From Dehalococcoidia bacterium (GTDB lineage Bacteria; Chloroflexota; Dehalococcoidia; Lucifugimonadales; SHYT01): 64,000 nucleotides of DNA. Location: the NCBI GenBank assembly GCA_009693045.1, contig SHXZ01000009.1, positions 1 to 64,000 on the forward strand. The letters run 5' to 3'. Both the position numbers and the translations under genes were made by a program. Shown here in pieces: positions 25,967 through 35,584 of this stretch (its first letter is position 1; each line of letters begins with the position of its first letter). The notes under the pieces were generated by a model. That model was not told the origin of the DNA, ran no database searches, and saw nothing but the letters and a program-made list of their open reading frames with translations.

Positions 25967-26524
25967 ATGAACGCTGTGAATGAACTGAGCCTGGCAGACC
26001 AAGTCTGGATTGCCACCGCGCTCCTTCACCAGGAACACCCAGAGCAGGAGGCGTTTGCGGTTGCAGAAATTGAAAACCGGGCTCGGCAAGAGTTCGGCGG
26101 TGTGCGCCCGGGCCTTCTCACCTACCTGCGAGAGCACGCCATCGCCAATCGCAAGCCCAATCCCGGGCGCCGCCGTTTTTTGTGGAAAACGCCCAATGGG
26201 AAACTCCGTCTGTTCACGACGGAAGACCCATTTCATCCCGATCGTGAGGGGAGCAAGGTCCTGCCTGACGCGCGTGACCTTCCTGAACAATACCAGCGCC
26301 TTCTCCAATGGTACAACGACCTGTATGTGTGGCGAACAAGAGGGTTTGGTCCTGACCACCCGTTCCTGAAGCTCATTGGCGTCGGGGCCAGCGGGAGGTC
26401 GGATACCAGCGAGCATCACGACGAAGTGCTTGCTGAAACGCTCTATCAGCAGAAACTCAGGCACCGACCTGCCCTGCGCGTTGCCGAGGAGGGGCCATGT
26501 GACTATCCCCGCAAGCCTTCGTGA
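25967..26524 (+). CDS. Unknown protein, putative antitoxin partner of a PIN-domain toxin
   Basis: A 185-residue protein, much larger than common VapB antitoxins. The N-terminal part (LADQVWIATALLHQEHPEQE, then FAVAEIENRARQEF) looks like a winged helix. A conserved-looking core follows (LREHAIANRKPNPGRRRF, KLRLFTTEDPFHPDREGSK, PEQYQRLLQWYNDLY). From memory, similar proteins stand upstream of PIN genes in Chloroflexota, but I know no tested function. ATG 25967 has GAGG 5 bases upstream; the ATG at 25949 lies almost at the expected transcript start. Its 3' end overlaps the PIN gene by 26 bases. Confidence 0.65.
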   Translation: MNAVNELSLADQVWIATALLHQEHPEQEAFAVAEIENRARQEFGGVRPGLLTYLREHAIANRKPNPGRRRFLWKTPNGKLRLFTTEDPFHPDREGSKVLPDARDLPEQYQRLLQWYNDLYVWRTRGFGPDHPFLKLIGVGASGRSDTSEHHDEVLAETLYQQKLRHRPALRVAEEGPCDYPRKPS

Positions 26525-26933
26525 GCGCGCTGTCTTTGCCGACACCTCGGCGCTGTACGCCGCCCTTGACCGCAGCGACCAGTGGCACAGCCGTGCTGCT
26601 GATGGGTTTCTGAGGCTTGCACAGCAGCGACGGCCTTTTGTCACCACCAACCTGGTTGTTGGTGAAGTCCATACATTGGCGTTAACCCGGCTGGGAACCG
26701 CCGCTGGTCTTCAATGGCTTGAGACCGCCCCATCGTTGGTTGTTGTCTATCAGCGAGAGACGCATCACGCCGGGGTGCTGCGGACTCTCCAAGGCTATGG
26801 GGGGATCGCATTGTCGTACTCGGACGCGTTTGCCCTGGTAGTCATGAAAGAAATGGGCCTCGGCTCGGTGTTCACATTCGACCGGGGATTCCAGTCCGCT
26901 GGCTCGAAAATCTATCCCCGCCGACTTTTTTAG
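26499..26933 (+). CDS. PIN-domain (VapC-like) ribonuclease toxin
   Basis: A 144-residue PIN protein. Acidic active-site residues are visible: FADTSALYAALDRSDQWH (first Asp and a following Asp), LVVGEVHTLALTRLG (Glu), YSDAFALVVMKEMG (Asp) and FTFDRGF (Asp). PIN toxins cut RNA, often tRNA or rRNA loops. GTG 26499 is preferred because GAGGAGG is 7 bases upstream. It overlaps the putative antitoxin gene and ends 8 bases before the convergent ileS, so both share a very short 3' spacer. Confidence 0.85.
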   Translation: MTIPASLRERAVFADTSALYAALDRSDQWHSRAADGFLRLAQQRRPFVTTNLVVGEVHTLALTRLGTAAGLQWLETAPSLVVVYQRETHHAGVLRTLQGYGGIALSYSDAFALVVMKEMGLGSVFTFDRGFQSAGSKIYPRRLF

Positions 26934-26941
26934 TACCCCCA

Positions 26942-29900
26942 TTACCCCCTCCTCACCCCCAGCACCACCTCCTGCCCGTCCACCTTCGCCCGCTCCACCT
27001 TCGCGTCCGCGGGCGGCTCGCCCCGCACCAGCTCCAGCGACAGTGTCTCCGCCTTCACGAAGTCCGCGAACCGCTCCATCACCTCCTGCATCAGCGCCCC
27101 GCCCTGGTACCACGTCGTGATCCGGTCCGCGATCTCAAACCCCGCGTCCTTGCGCAGGTTCTGGATGCGGTGCACCAGCTCCCGCGCCATCCCCTCGCGC
27201 TGCAGCTCCGGCGTCAGCTCCGTCCGCACTGCCACCGTGTACCCGCCCTCGCTCGCCACCGCGAAGCCCGGCTTGTCCACCTGCCGTACCGTGATCTCCG
27301 CTGGCAGAAGCTCCGTGCCGTCCACGTTCACCGGCTGTCCCGCCGCCACCGCCGATGCGACCGCCGTCGCGTCCATCTGCCGCAGCGTCGCCGCCAGCGA
27401 CTGCGCCTGTGGCCCGTACTTCGGCCCTAGCAGCGCCAGGTTCGCCTGCACCTGATGCTCCACCACCTGCCGCTCGTCCGCCAGCAGCTCCAGCGACTTC
27501 ACGTTCAGCTCGTCCAACACCTGGTCAGCCACGCGCCGCAGCGCCTCCGCCTCCTTCGGCGTCTTGGTGCGGACGAGGATTGCGCCAAGAGGCTGCCGCA
27601 CCCGCACCTTCGCCTTGCTCCGCGCCGCCCGCCCCAGGCTCGCCACACGCATCGCGAGTTGCGTCGCCTCCGCCAGCCCGGCGTCCACCTTGGATTGGTC
27701 CGCCACCGGCCAGTCGCACATGTGCACGCTCTCCCGCGCGCCCGCGTCCACCGACCGCACCAGGTTCTGGTGCAGCTCCTCCGCCAGGAACGGGATGGCC
27801 GGCGCAACCACCCTGGTGAGCGTCACCAGGCACTCGTACAGCGTGTGGTACGCCGCCAGCTTGTCTTGGTCACTCTCAGACTTCCAGAACCGGCGGCGGC
27901 TGCGACGCACGTACCAGTTGGAGAGCGCCTCCACGAACTCCTCCACCCGTCGCGCCGCGTCCTGCGGGTTGAAGTCCTCCAGGGAGCGCGTCACGTCCGC
28001 CACCAGCGTGTTCAGCTCCGAGACGATCCAGCGATCCAGCGGCGCCGTGGCCGCCGGGGCGCTGGACTTCGTCGGGTCAAACCCGTCCAGCCGCGCGTAT
28101 GTCACGAAGAAGTTGTAGACGTTCCAGAGCGGGATGATGAACCGGCGCCGCACCTCGTCAACCGTGGTGTAGCCGAAGTTCAGGTTCGCCGCCGGGTTGC
28201 ACGCGAAGGAGAGCCAGCGCATCGCATCCACGCCCGCCTTCTCCGCCGCCTCGTCAAACCAGATGGCGTTTCCCTTGCTCTTGTGCATCTCCTCGCCCTT
28301 CTCGTCCCGCATCAGGGCGTAGCTGAAGACGCTCTTGAACGGCTCCTGGTTCTCCAGCACCGTGGACATCGTCAGCAGCGAGTAGAACCAGTTGCGGAAC
28401 TGTCCCGGGAAGCTCTCCGAGATCCAGTCCGCGGGGAACCACTCCTGCCAGTGCGCGCGGTCGTTCCGGTACCCCAGCGTGGAGAACGGCACGATGCCCG
28501 CGTCCAGCCACGGGTTGCCAACGTCCAGGATGCGCGAGACCTTCGCCCCGCACTTGCTGCACGCGATCTTCACCGCGTCCAGCCACGGCCGGTGCGGCGA
28601 GTGCCCCTCAAACCGCTCCCACCCCTCCACGGCGCGCTGCTTCAGCTCCGTCTCGCTGCCGATGACCTCAAATTGCCCGCACGACGCGCACTTGAAGATG
28701 GGCAGCGCCAGGCCCCAGTATCGCTTCTTGGAGATCATCCAGTCGTCCATGTTGCGGAGCCAGTCCAGCTCCCGCTCCATGCCGAACTCCGGCACCCACT
28801 TGATCTTCCGCGTCACGTCCGCGATCAGGCCCCGCAGTTCCTTCATGGAGATGAACCACTCGCTCACCAGCCGGAAGACCAACTCCGTGCCGCACCGCCA
28901 GCACGTCGGATACCGGTGCCGGTACTGCTCCACGTGGTACAGCAGCCCCTTCCGCCGCAGGTCCGCGAAGACTTCCTGCGGCACCTGCGCTGCGTCCTTG
29001 CCCGTCAGCCAACCGAACCCCTCCACGAACGTTCCCGAGTCGTCCAGCGGCGCGATGACCGCCAGCCCGTGCTCCTTGCCCAGCGCGAAGTCCTCGGCGC
29101 CCGCCGCCGGCGCGATGTGCACGATGCCCGTGCCCTCCGCCTCGCTCACCTCGTCCCACGGGACGACGCGGTGCACGACGCCCTTCTGCGCGGGCAGCTC
29201 GTCGTACGGCCCCCGGTACCGCAGCCCTACCAGCTCCGCGCCCTTCAGCTCCCGCTCCACCGTGTACTCGCCCCGCAGCGCCGAGAGCCTTCCCTTCGCC
29301 AGGTAAAACGCCTCGTTCCCCTGCCGCGCCTTCACGTACGTCATCTCCGGGTGCACCGCCGCCGCCACGTTGGAGCTGAGCGTCCACGGCGTCGTCGTCC
29401 ACACCAGCAGCGACTCGCCGTCGCGCCCCTCCAGCGGGAACCGCACGTACGGCGAGGCGTGCTCAACGTCCACGTACCCCTCGGTTGCGATCTCCTGGTT
29501 GGAGATGCCCGTCCCGCACCGCGGGCACCACGGCATCACGTCTGTCCCCTCGTACAGCCAGCCGCGCTCGTGGCACACCTTCAGGAAACCCCAGATCGTG
29601 TAGTTGTTCTCGTCCGCCATCGTGTGGTACGAGTTGTCCCAGTCCATCCAGTAGCCCAGGCGAATAGACTGCTCCGTCTGCACCCCCGCGAACTTGCGCA
29701 CGCGCTCCTTGCACAGCTCCACGAACCGGTCAATCCCAAACGACTCGATGTCCCGCTTCGACTTGAACCCCAGTTCCTTCTCCACTTCCACCTCCACCCA
29801 CAGCCCCTGGCCGTCAAACCCGTTCTGATACCGCTGCTTGAACCCCTGCATCGTCTTGAACCGCTGCCAGATGTCCTTATACGTGCGGCCCCACGCGTGA

Positions 29901-30073
29901 TGCACGCCCATCGGGTTGTTCGCCGTGATCGGCCCGTCCACAAACGACCACCGCTTCTGCGCGCGGTCATTCCGGTGCAGGTACTTCTGCAACATGCCCG
30001 TCTGGCGCCACCACGCCAGCGTGGCTCGCTCCGTGGCGGGGAAATCGGGCTTCGGGTTGACTGGGGTGAACAT
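26942..30073 (-). CDS. ileS: Isoleucyl-tRNA synthetase
   Basis: A 1043-residue class I synthetase. The HIGH motif appears as HHAWG (PMGVHHAWGRTYKD) and KMSKS as HKSKG (EEMHKSKGNAIWFDE); both variants and the length fit the type 2 (eukaryote-like, often mupirocin-insensitive) IleRS group. The editing domain has LLVWTTTPWTLSSN. A Cys pair CPRCG and a second set near CWRCG and CASCG bind zinc. ATG 30073 is used: the GTG at 30085 in frame overlaps the ribosome site AAGGTGAGG. A complete T-box leader upstream controls it by uncharged tRNA-Ile. Confidence 0.95.
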   Translation of the reverse strand: MFTPVNPKPDFPATERATLAWWRQTGMLQKYLHRNDRAQKRWSFVDGPITANNPMGVHHAWGRTYKDIWQRFKTMQGFKQRYQNGFDGQGLWVEVEVEKELGFKSKRDIESFGIDRFVELCKERVRKFAGVQTEQSIRLGYWMDWDNSYHTMADENNYTIWGFLKVCHERGWLYEGTDVMPWCPRCGTGISNQEIATEGYVDVEHASPYVRFPLEGRDGESLLVWTTTPWTLSSNVAAAVHPEMTYVKARQGNEAFYLAKGRLSALRGEYTVERELKGAELVGLRYRGPYDELPAQKGVVHRVVPWDEVSEAEGTGIVHIAPAAGAEDFALGKEHGLAVIAPLDDSGTFVEGFGWLTGKDAAQVPQEVFADLRRKGLLYHVEQYRHRYPTCWRCGTELVFRLVSEWFISMKELRGLIADVTRKIKWVPEFGMERELDWLRNMDDWMISKKRYWGLALPIFKCASCGQFEVIGSETELKQRAVEGWERFEGHSPHRPWLDAVKIACSKCGAKVSRILDVGNPWLDAGIVPFSTLGYRNDRAHWQEWFPADWISESFPGQFRNWFYSLLTMSTVLENQEPFKSVFSYALMRDEKGEEMHKSKGNAIWFDEAAEKAGVDAMRWLSFACNPAANLNFGYTTVDEVRRRFIIPLWNVYNFFVTYARLDGFDPTKSSAPAATAPLDRWIVSELNTLVADVTRSLEDFNPQDAARRVEEFVEALSNWYVRRSRRRFWKSESDQDKLAAYHTLYECLVTLTRVVAPAIPFLAEELHQNLVRSVDAGARESVHMCDWPVADQSKVDAGLAEATQLAMRVASLGRAARSKAKVRVRQPLGAILVRTKTPKEAEALRRVADQVLDELNVKSLELLADERQVVEHQVQANLALLGPKYGPQAQSLAATLRQMDATAVASAVAAGQPVNVDGTELLPAEITVRQVDKPGFAVASEGGYTVAVRTELTPELQREGMARELVHRIQNLRKDAGFEIADRITTWYQGGALMQEVMERFADFVKAETLSLELVRGEPPADAKVERAKVDGQEVVLGVRRG

Positions 30074-30117
30074 AGCGACCCTCACCTTAGCCCTCTCCCG
30101 ATGGGAGGGGGAAATAG

Positions 30118-30445
30118 AAGCGCCCGTCCCTGTCAGGGACGGGCGCTTGCAAAAGCCCGTGGTACCACCCTTGTTTTCCGGCCCAATGCCTCAAGTCGGA
30201 ACGCTCGTTCGGGCGCTGTCACACCCTACCCGGCTAACGGCGGGCCACCGTCGCAGCCTACTCGCCCGCCTGTTCATCCTGAGCCGCGCAGCGCCCTGAG
30301 CGCAGCGAACGCGCTTGTCGAAGGATGAGCAAGCGAGGGTTCAGCGCGAGGCTCAGGAGGGATGTTCACCAAGGCGTACTGCGACCGCTTCCACTCTCTC
30401 GGCCTCGCTGTGCAGCCGTGTCCGGGTTACTCGTCTCCATCAACG
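30118..30445 (-). promoter_or_regulatory. T-box riboswitch (tRNA-Ile), transcription-termination type
   Basis: On minus the leader has a Stem I with AGAGAG distal motif and a specifier GAACATC at 30361-30367 (codon ATC, Ile). The T-box core AAGGGTGGTACCACGGGC lies at 30155-30172. ACGGGC and AGGG pair with downstream GCCCGT and CCCT, leaving the UGGUACC bulge for the tRNA acceptor end. The competing terminator has perfect 15-bp arms 30118-30132 and 30134-30148. Between Stem I and the antiterminator sits a dispersed repeat. Confidence 0.92.
30272..30330. repeat. Dispersed repeat lodged in the T-box leader
   Basis: TTCATCCTGAGC at one end and GTCGAAGGATGAGC at the other give inverted ends around a GC-rich centre. 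It is a relative of the CATTCTGAG family. It occupies the place of Stem II/III of the T-box. Confidence 0.7.
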
Positions 30446-30652
30446 CCTTTCGTAAGGCTAAGGGTAACGATGGCGCGCGGTCGTGTCAAGAAACGATGGC
30501 CGCTGGTTCTCGCGCATTGCGGTTGATACCACGGAGGACGACGTGGTTCGGTGGGCGTCCCCCTCGGTCCTCAACACCGACGCACGAAACGACCGCTGCC
30601 TGTCTCGCTGACCGCCGCCATCGTTTCGCCGCAACGACGGTCTGTGGCGAGG

Positions 30653-31939
30653 CTACCGCGCCCCTGTTCGCGCCATCGCCGCATCGGGCAACCCGCGAAG
30701 GTACACGCCGCGCAGCACCTTCGTGCCAAACGTCAAGACCATGATCCCCGCAAAGACGAGCCCGCTGACCCAGAAAATCGTTGACGCGGGGAACACGTCC
30801 GCCAGCGACCCGTTCGCCAGATTGACGAGCGCCATCAGCCCGCCGATGTGGAACGACACCACGCTCGCCACACGCCCGCGGTACCGGTCGTCCGCCAGTG
30901 CCTGCGAGATGGCCTGCGTAATTGTCATGAAAGCTGCCTGCGCCGCCCCCGCCACAGCCGCCGCCACAGTCGCCAGGGGCAGGTTCGGCGCAAAGCCAAT
31001 CCCCAGCATGGCCACCCCGCTGAGAATCCCCAACACCAGCAGCGCCCTGCCTCTTCCTTTGGCAGAATGCACTCCGCCAATCCACAGGCTTCCCACCAGC
31101 GCCCCGGCGCCAACGCCTATCATGAGCACGCTAAAGCCGGTCGTCCCGCCGTTCAACTCCTTCGCCGACAGGCTGGGCAGCAGCGACTCGTACGCCATCG
31201 TCAGTCCGCAGTGCGCCGCCACGATGAGGATGGCCGCCCGGATGAGCGGCTGATGGTACGTGTAGGCTAGCCCGTCCGTGAACGCCTTGATGGGGCTCTC
31301 CCCTGTCTTCACGCCGCCCCTCGCTGTCGTGCGCACTTGTAGCACCTGGTAGAACCCAATGGCGTAGAAGACGGTGCACAAGACGAAAGCGCCGCCCGCG
31401 CCCACGGTCGCCATCAGGGGAGCGATGAGACCTGGGCCAATAAGCCGTGAGGCGCTGAACGTCGCCGAGTTGAGCGACAGGGCGTTCAGCAGCCGCTCGC
31501 GGGGGACCAGGTTCGGCACCAGCGCCGCCATGGTGGTCATGGAAGCCGACCTTGCGACGCCATTCACGAACCCCAGTGCCAGCAGGTGCCATATCTGGAT
31601 CACACCCGTGAGCGCCAGCGCCGCCAGGATAACGTTGTGCGCTAGGTTGATCCCGTAGGCCCACCCGAGCAGCTTGCGCCGGTCCATCCGGTCTGCCAGC
31701 ACCCCGATGAACGGGGGCACGAGAAACAGCGGCACCAGCGCGGCGAACGTGATGAGGCCCACCTGGGCAGACGACCCACCGGAGAGCTTGTAGGACAGCC
31801 AACCGCGTGCGACGATGAGCGCCCACGCCGCCGCGCCTCCGGTGACGTTGGCCCACCAGATGGTCCGAAAGTCCCGGTGCTCAAGCGCAATGAAGTACCG
31901 CTCAAAAATGGCGTGGCGCACGCTCTTAAGGTTTGTCAT
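30653..31939 (-). CDS. MFS transporter, EntS-like exporter family
   Basis: A 428-residue protein with about 12 membrane helices. The helix 2-3 loop GVLADRMDRRKLLGWAYG is the MFS signature, and the N-terminal FRTIWWANVTGGAAAWALIVARGWL resembles the MFS_3 (enterobactin exporter) group. The cytoplasmic mid-loop is at about 195-220. The substrate is unknown. The ATG lies just after a long G/C run (GGGGGG on minus) that serves as a weak ribosome site. No neighbour suggests its cargo. Confidence 0.82.
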   Translation of the reverse strand: MTNLKSVRHAIFERYFIALEHRDFRTIWWANVTGGAAAWALIVARGWLSYKLSGGSSAQVGLITFAALVPLFLVPPFIGVLADRMDRRKLLGWAYGINLAHNVILAALALTGVIQIWHLLALGFVNGVARSASMTTMAALVPNLVPRERLLNALSLNSATFSASRLIGPGLIAPLMATVGAGGAFVLCTVFYAIGFYQVLQVRTTARGGVKTGESPIKAFTDGLAYTYHQPLIRAAILIVAAHCGLTMAYESLLPSLSAKELNGGTTGFSVLMIGVGAGALVGSLWIGGVHSAKGRGRALLVLGILSGVAMLGIGFAPNLPLATVAAAVAGAAQAAFMTITQAISQALADDRYRGRVASVVSFHIGGLMALVNLANGSLADVFPASTIFWVSGLVFAGIMVLTFGTKVLRGVYLRGLPDAAMARTGAR

Positions 31940-32056
31940 GCACCCCCCCCCCTCAACCAGTCCAGAATAGCCCGCCGCGCCGTGCGCAAACCCGCCTTGG
32001 GCTGCCCCCCCAAGGAGACTGCTCCGCCCTCAGCAAGCAAAGATTGACAGGGCTCT

Positions 32057-32326
32057 CTACGCGCTTGCCGGTTGAGACGGCTTCAAGTACCCGCTCGTGA
32101 CCAGCGCCTCCTCCATCCTTTTCTGATTGAAACCGGTGAAGCATTGGCCGTTGATCACCGTGACCGGCGTTGCCTTGAATCCCAGCTTCTCCAACTCCTG
32201 GAGCGCCCTCTCGTCGTGAGAGACGTTGTATACCGTGAACGGCACCGCCTTGCGGGCGAGGTACTTCTTCACCCACTCGCACGGTACGCAGTTGTCCGAG
32301 CTGTACACAACGACGTTTTCCGGCAT
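32057..32326 (-). CDS. Glutaredoxin-family protein
   Basis: An 89-residue thioredoxin-fold protein with active site NCVPCEW (Cys 13 and 16), cis-Pro segment ATPVTVINGQCF and a C-terminal helix. This is the NrdH/YruB-like glutaredoxin group, which reduces protein disulfides, for example in ribonucleotide reductase. ATG 32326 is chosen with GGGAGG 10 bases upstream. It differs from the mycoredoxin-like gene at 14.7 kb in active-site sequence. Confidence 0.85.
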   Translation of the reverse strand: MPENVVVYSSDNCVPCEWVKKYLARKAVPFTVYNVSHDERALQELEKLGFKATPVTVINGQCFTGFNQKRMEEALVTSGYLKPSQPASA

Positions 32327-32649
32327 TCTGCACCGACCTCCCAACGCGGAGTCCGCCTGACAGACTCTGGCTAGCTTACTTTAACGGTATGCGTGGCCCC
32401 CCGGCCTGTCAAGGACAAGCAGCATGACCGATCACCCCCTGGGCTTTTGGCACGACACTTTTGGAGCAAGGTTGCCACGTCTGGTGGATACCTTCTCCTC
32501 GGTTACTCAATACCCCTCTCCACGTAGAGTGGAGCAGGGTGAGGGGTGAGGCGATGAGCGGACGTAGCATCTCTTTTTTTGCGGAACTTCAGAACGAGGT
32601 CGTCGTGTGTTGAGCGCCCACTGGAAGAGGGCTTGGGCCTGCGCCGAGC

Positions 32650-34116
32650 TTACCGAGGGGGAGAGGATACGCTCCCCTGCGTCGTCTTGAACTCCAGCCG
32701 AAGCCCTCGTTTGCTCTCCGGCGTCAGCCGCGCCCAATGCGCGATTCGCCACCCCACCACCCAGGCAACCCCCCTCGGCGTCACCACGAGCGGGATGTGC
32801 GCGCGCCATGCCCTCGGCGCCTTGGTATCGGTGAGGAACTCCTTCAGCCGCTTGTCCGCCGCCGGCTCCAACCCCAGGGGCCAGAACCGGTCCCCGGCTC
32901 GCCTGCCGCGAACACACAGCTCGGCTCCCACCGCGTCGGCGTCTAGCACTGCCACGTACGGCCCCTCGTTCACCACCTCTGCCGATGCCAGCCTTGCCGT
33001 GACCGTCCACCCCGCAGCTGCCGTCTCGCCGGGGCATGCAAGCCGGTGCGTCCCCTCCAACGGCGGCAGGGATGGCGGGGCCGGTGCCCCGCGGCGCGTC
33101 AGCATCGCCGCTGTGTATCCCACCTTCCACCGCGCGCCATTCGGCAGGCTTAGCCGCTTCCCAGTCGGGCTTCCCAGCGAGCGCTCCATGGCGGTGATGT
33201 GCGCCTCCTCAAGCCCTTTGGCGTCGCCGAGCAGCGCCGTATACGCGCGGCGCAAGACGGCGTGCCGGATGGCGGGGTGCTCCGCGAGGAGCAGCGCGCG
33301 GTCAAGCTCCACGCCCACCGGCGACTCGCGAGCGATGGCTGACCACCGCCCCGTGACCTCGCGACCGATGTAATCCGTTTCAGCCGCCGCCGCCCGCCCA
33401 AGGCGCAACAACGCCTCGCGCACCGAGGGGTTCACCTGCCGGAGCAGCGGCATGACCTGCTGCCGCACGCGGTTCCTGGTGTAGGCGGTATCAAGGTTGG
33501 TCGCGTCCTCCCTTGGGACGAGGCCGAAGGCCTTACAGACCTTCTCCGTCTTCTCGCGCGGCGCCGACAGCAGAGGCCGAAAGAGGGTAACTGGCCTCCC
33601 ACCAGCCGTTCGCATCGTCGTGGTGTTCTGCATTCCCTGCAAGCCATGCACCCCGGCCCCGCGCGCAACGTGCAGGAGGATTGTTTCCGCCTGGTCGTCT
33701 GCCGTGTGGCCCAGTGCCACCGCCGCCGCGCCCGTCTCCGCTGCAACGTCGCTCAAAAAGGCGTAGCGCGCCTCCCGCGCCGCGTGCTCTACGGACAGGC
33801 GGCGTTCTCTCCGGTACGCGACGATGTCAGCACGGCGAGAGGTGAACGGAAGCCCAAGGCGCAGCGCGTGCTCGGCCACAAACCGCTCGTCGCCATCAGC
33901 TTCCAGCCTCAGGCCGTGGTTGAGGTGCGCCACGTGCAGCCGCAAGCCGCACGGCTCACGCAGTTCAGCAAGCAGTGCCAGGAGCGCCATGGAATCGGGC
34001 CCGCCGGAAACCGCTACCACCAGGCCCTCCCCAGCCAGCCCGGCGCGTTCCACCTCGCTCCGCACCGTGCGGACAAGCCGTTGGACCAGGTCGTCTTTTG
34101 GGTTTTGTGGTGACAT
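32650..34116 (-). CDS. tilS: tRNA(Ile)-lysidine synthase
   Basis: A 488-residue protein with the PP-loop SGGPDSMALLALL near residue 39, HLNHGLR, and GHTADDQAETILLH, which are TilS signatures, followed by the substrate-binding and C-terminal TilS_C domains. It modifies C34 of tRNA-Ile(CAU) to lysidine so that AUA is read as Ile. It is essential in most bacteria. No clear strong ribosome site precedes the ATG. It shares the Ile-decoding theme with ileS 3 kb away, though not as an operon. Confidence 0.94.
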   Translation of the reverse strand: MSPQNPKDDLVQRLVRTVRSEVERAGLAGEGLVVAVSGGPDSMALLALLAELREPCGLRLHVAHLNHGLRLEADGDERFVAEHALRLGLPFTSRRADIVAYRRERRLSVEHAAREARYAFLSDVAAETGAAAVALGHTADDQAETILLHVARGAGVHGLQGMQNTTTMRTAGGRPVTLFRPLLSAPREKTEKVCKAFGLVPREDATNLDTAYTRNRVRQQVMPLLRQVNPSVREALLRLGRAAAAETDYIGREVTGRWSAIARESPVGVELDRALLLAEHPAIRHAVLRRAYTALLGDAKGLEEAHITAMERSLGSPTGKRLSLPNGARWKVGYTAAMLTRRGAPAPPSLPPLEGTHRLACPGETAAAGWTVTARLASAEVVNEGPYVAVLDADAVGAELCVRGRRAGDRFWPLGLEPAADKRLKEFLTDTKAPRAWRAHIPLVVTPRGVAWVVGWRIAHWARLTPESKRGLRLEFKTTQGSVSSPPR

Positions 34117-34288
34117 ATCTCAGCACCTAGAGCCTTGCTGCACATCATACCAATCGCGGGTGCTCACGCCGCTTATGAACGAGCGCGCAATCGCTTTTCC
34201 GGCGAAAAGAGAAGGCGGGACTACGGTCCGGGGCAAGATGCGAGGGGTGCGTGCTCTCCCCCAATTTGGGGGGCGCCGGGGGAGAAGG

Positions 34289-35584
34289 CTAAGGCGCCAG
34301 GCTCTCAGTCGGACAGACGCCCTCAAGCTCTGCGGCGGCGAGCCTCCGGAAGTGCAACCTCGCGATGCGCCGGCCCTGCATCCGCGCCACGCGGACCGCG
34401 ACGCTGCCCACGTTGAACGTTTCGCCCTCAGTCGGAATGTGGCCAAGGTGGTCAAGCACCATCCCTGCCACCGTCATATAATCGCCCTCCGGCAGGCTCA
34501 GGCCAAGCTGCTCGTTTGCTTCGTCTAAAGCGAGGTCGCCGTTGACTTCAACCGTGTCATCGCTGAGCGATACGAACGACTGGCTGCCCTCAAGCGCCTC
34601 GCGTGTGATCGGTCCGACAAGCGGCTCCAGCACCTGCGCCAACGTCACCGAACCCGCCACTCCACCGAACTCGTCAACCGCGATCGCCATCTGCGCGCCC
34701 GATGCCTGCATCTCATCCAGCAAGTCCAAAAGCGGTTTGGCCTCCGGCGTGAAGAACGGCGGCAACGCCAGGCTCGTCACAGCCGCCTCTCCTTTCAGCT
34801 CGCCCGTCGCAATGGCCTTGAGCACATCGCGCGTCGCCAAAACACCCACCACGTTGTCAACGCTTTCCTTGTAGACCGGAAATCGTCCCTCTGGATGCCG
34901 GTGGTACAGCGCCAGGAACTCTCGGACACCCATCCCTTCGTGGACCCACTGCGCCCTGGTTCGAGGGGTCATCACGTCGCGCGCCTTCTTGTCGCCCGAC
35001 CGGAACACGTTCTCAACAAGCTGCGCTTCCCGCTGGGCCACCGTGCCAGTGGCCCCGCCCACCGAGACCATCATCCGCACCTCTTCTTCGGTTGTGGGAG
35101 AGCGAGTCTCCGCACCCCCGAAGACACGCAGCGCCAGGTGCCCAACGACTTTGAGCAGCACCACGCCGGGAAGTAGCAGCCGTTCCATCCACACGAGCGG
35201 GTACACCGCCACACGGGCAACCCCCTCGGCGTGCCGTACCCCGAGGGCCTTCGGGACCATTTCCCCCAAGAAGACCACGACCACCGTCGTTGCCGCCGTG
35301 GCGATGAGCACACTCGCCGGCCCAGAGAACAGCGCGAGCGCAATGCTCGTGGCAAGCGACGCGAACGCAATGTTGGTCAGGTTGTTGACGAGCAGGGTCG
35401 TAGGGAGGAGGTCGCGTTCGGGATGTTCAGCCATCCGCGCTATCCTGCGCGCTCCCCAGACTCCCCTCCTGAGCATCCGTTGCAGTCCTGCCTGGCGAAG
35501 CGAGAGGAAGGCGACTTCCGCAGCGGAAATGAAGGCGGAGCACGCCAGCAGCAGCGACAGGAGCGCCATATAGAAGATCGTCAT
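34289..35584 (-). CDS. CNNM/CBS-domain membrane protein (CorC/HlyC family)
   Basis: A 431-residue protein. The N-terminal CNNM (DUF21) domain has three to four membrane helices (about 3-25, 60-82, 90-112, 125-147) with SAAEVAFLSLRQAGLQRM and LLVNNLTNIAFASLAT. Two CBS domains follow (about 195-310, start RDVMTPRTRAQWV), then a CorC_HlyC domain (about 330-415). Family members act in Mg/Co efflux or as Na-coupled Mg exporters. It stands alone on minus. Confidence 0.88.
   Translation of the reverse strand: MTIFYMALLSLLLACSAFISAAEVAFLSLRQAGLQRMLRRGVWGARRIARMAEHPERDLLPTTLLVNNLTNIAFASLATSIALALFSGPASVLIATAATTVVVVFLGEMVPKALGVRHAEGVARVAVYPLVWMERLLLPGVVLLKVVGHLALRVFGGAETRSPTTEEEVRMMVSVGGATGTVAQREAQLVENVFRSGDKKARDVMTPRTRAQWVHEGMGVREFLALYHRHPEGRFPVYKESVDNVVGVLATRDVLKAIATGELKGEAAVTSLALPPFFTPEAKPLLDLLDEMQASGAQMAIAVDEFGGVAGSVTLAQVLEPLVGPITREALEGSQSFVSLSDDTVEVNGDLALDEANEQLGLSLPEGDYMTVAGMVLDHLGHIPTEGETFNVGSVAVRVARMQGRRIARLHFRRLAAAELEGVCPTESLAP

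Noticed and set aside
27455..30328. Long open frame (957 codons) on plus opposite ileS
   Set aside because: It is the antisense of a well-matched IleRS, has a His/Arg/Leu-rich composition typical of shadow frames in GC-rich DNA and no family motif.
30118..30330. CRISPR or other array in the repeats around ileS
   Set aside because: The repeats are single palindromic elements without regular spacing; no CRISPR array exists in the window.
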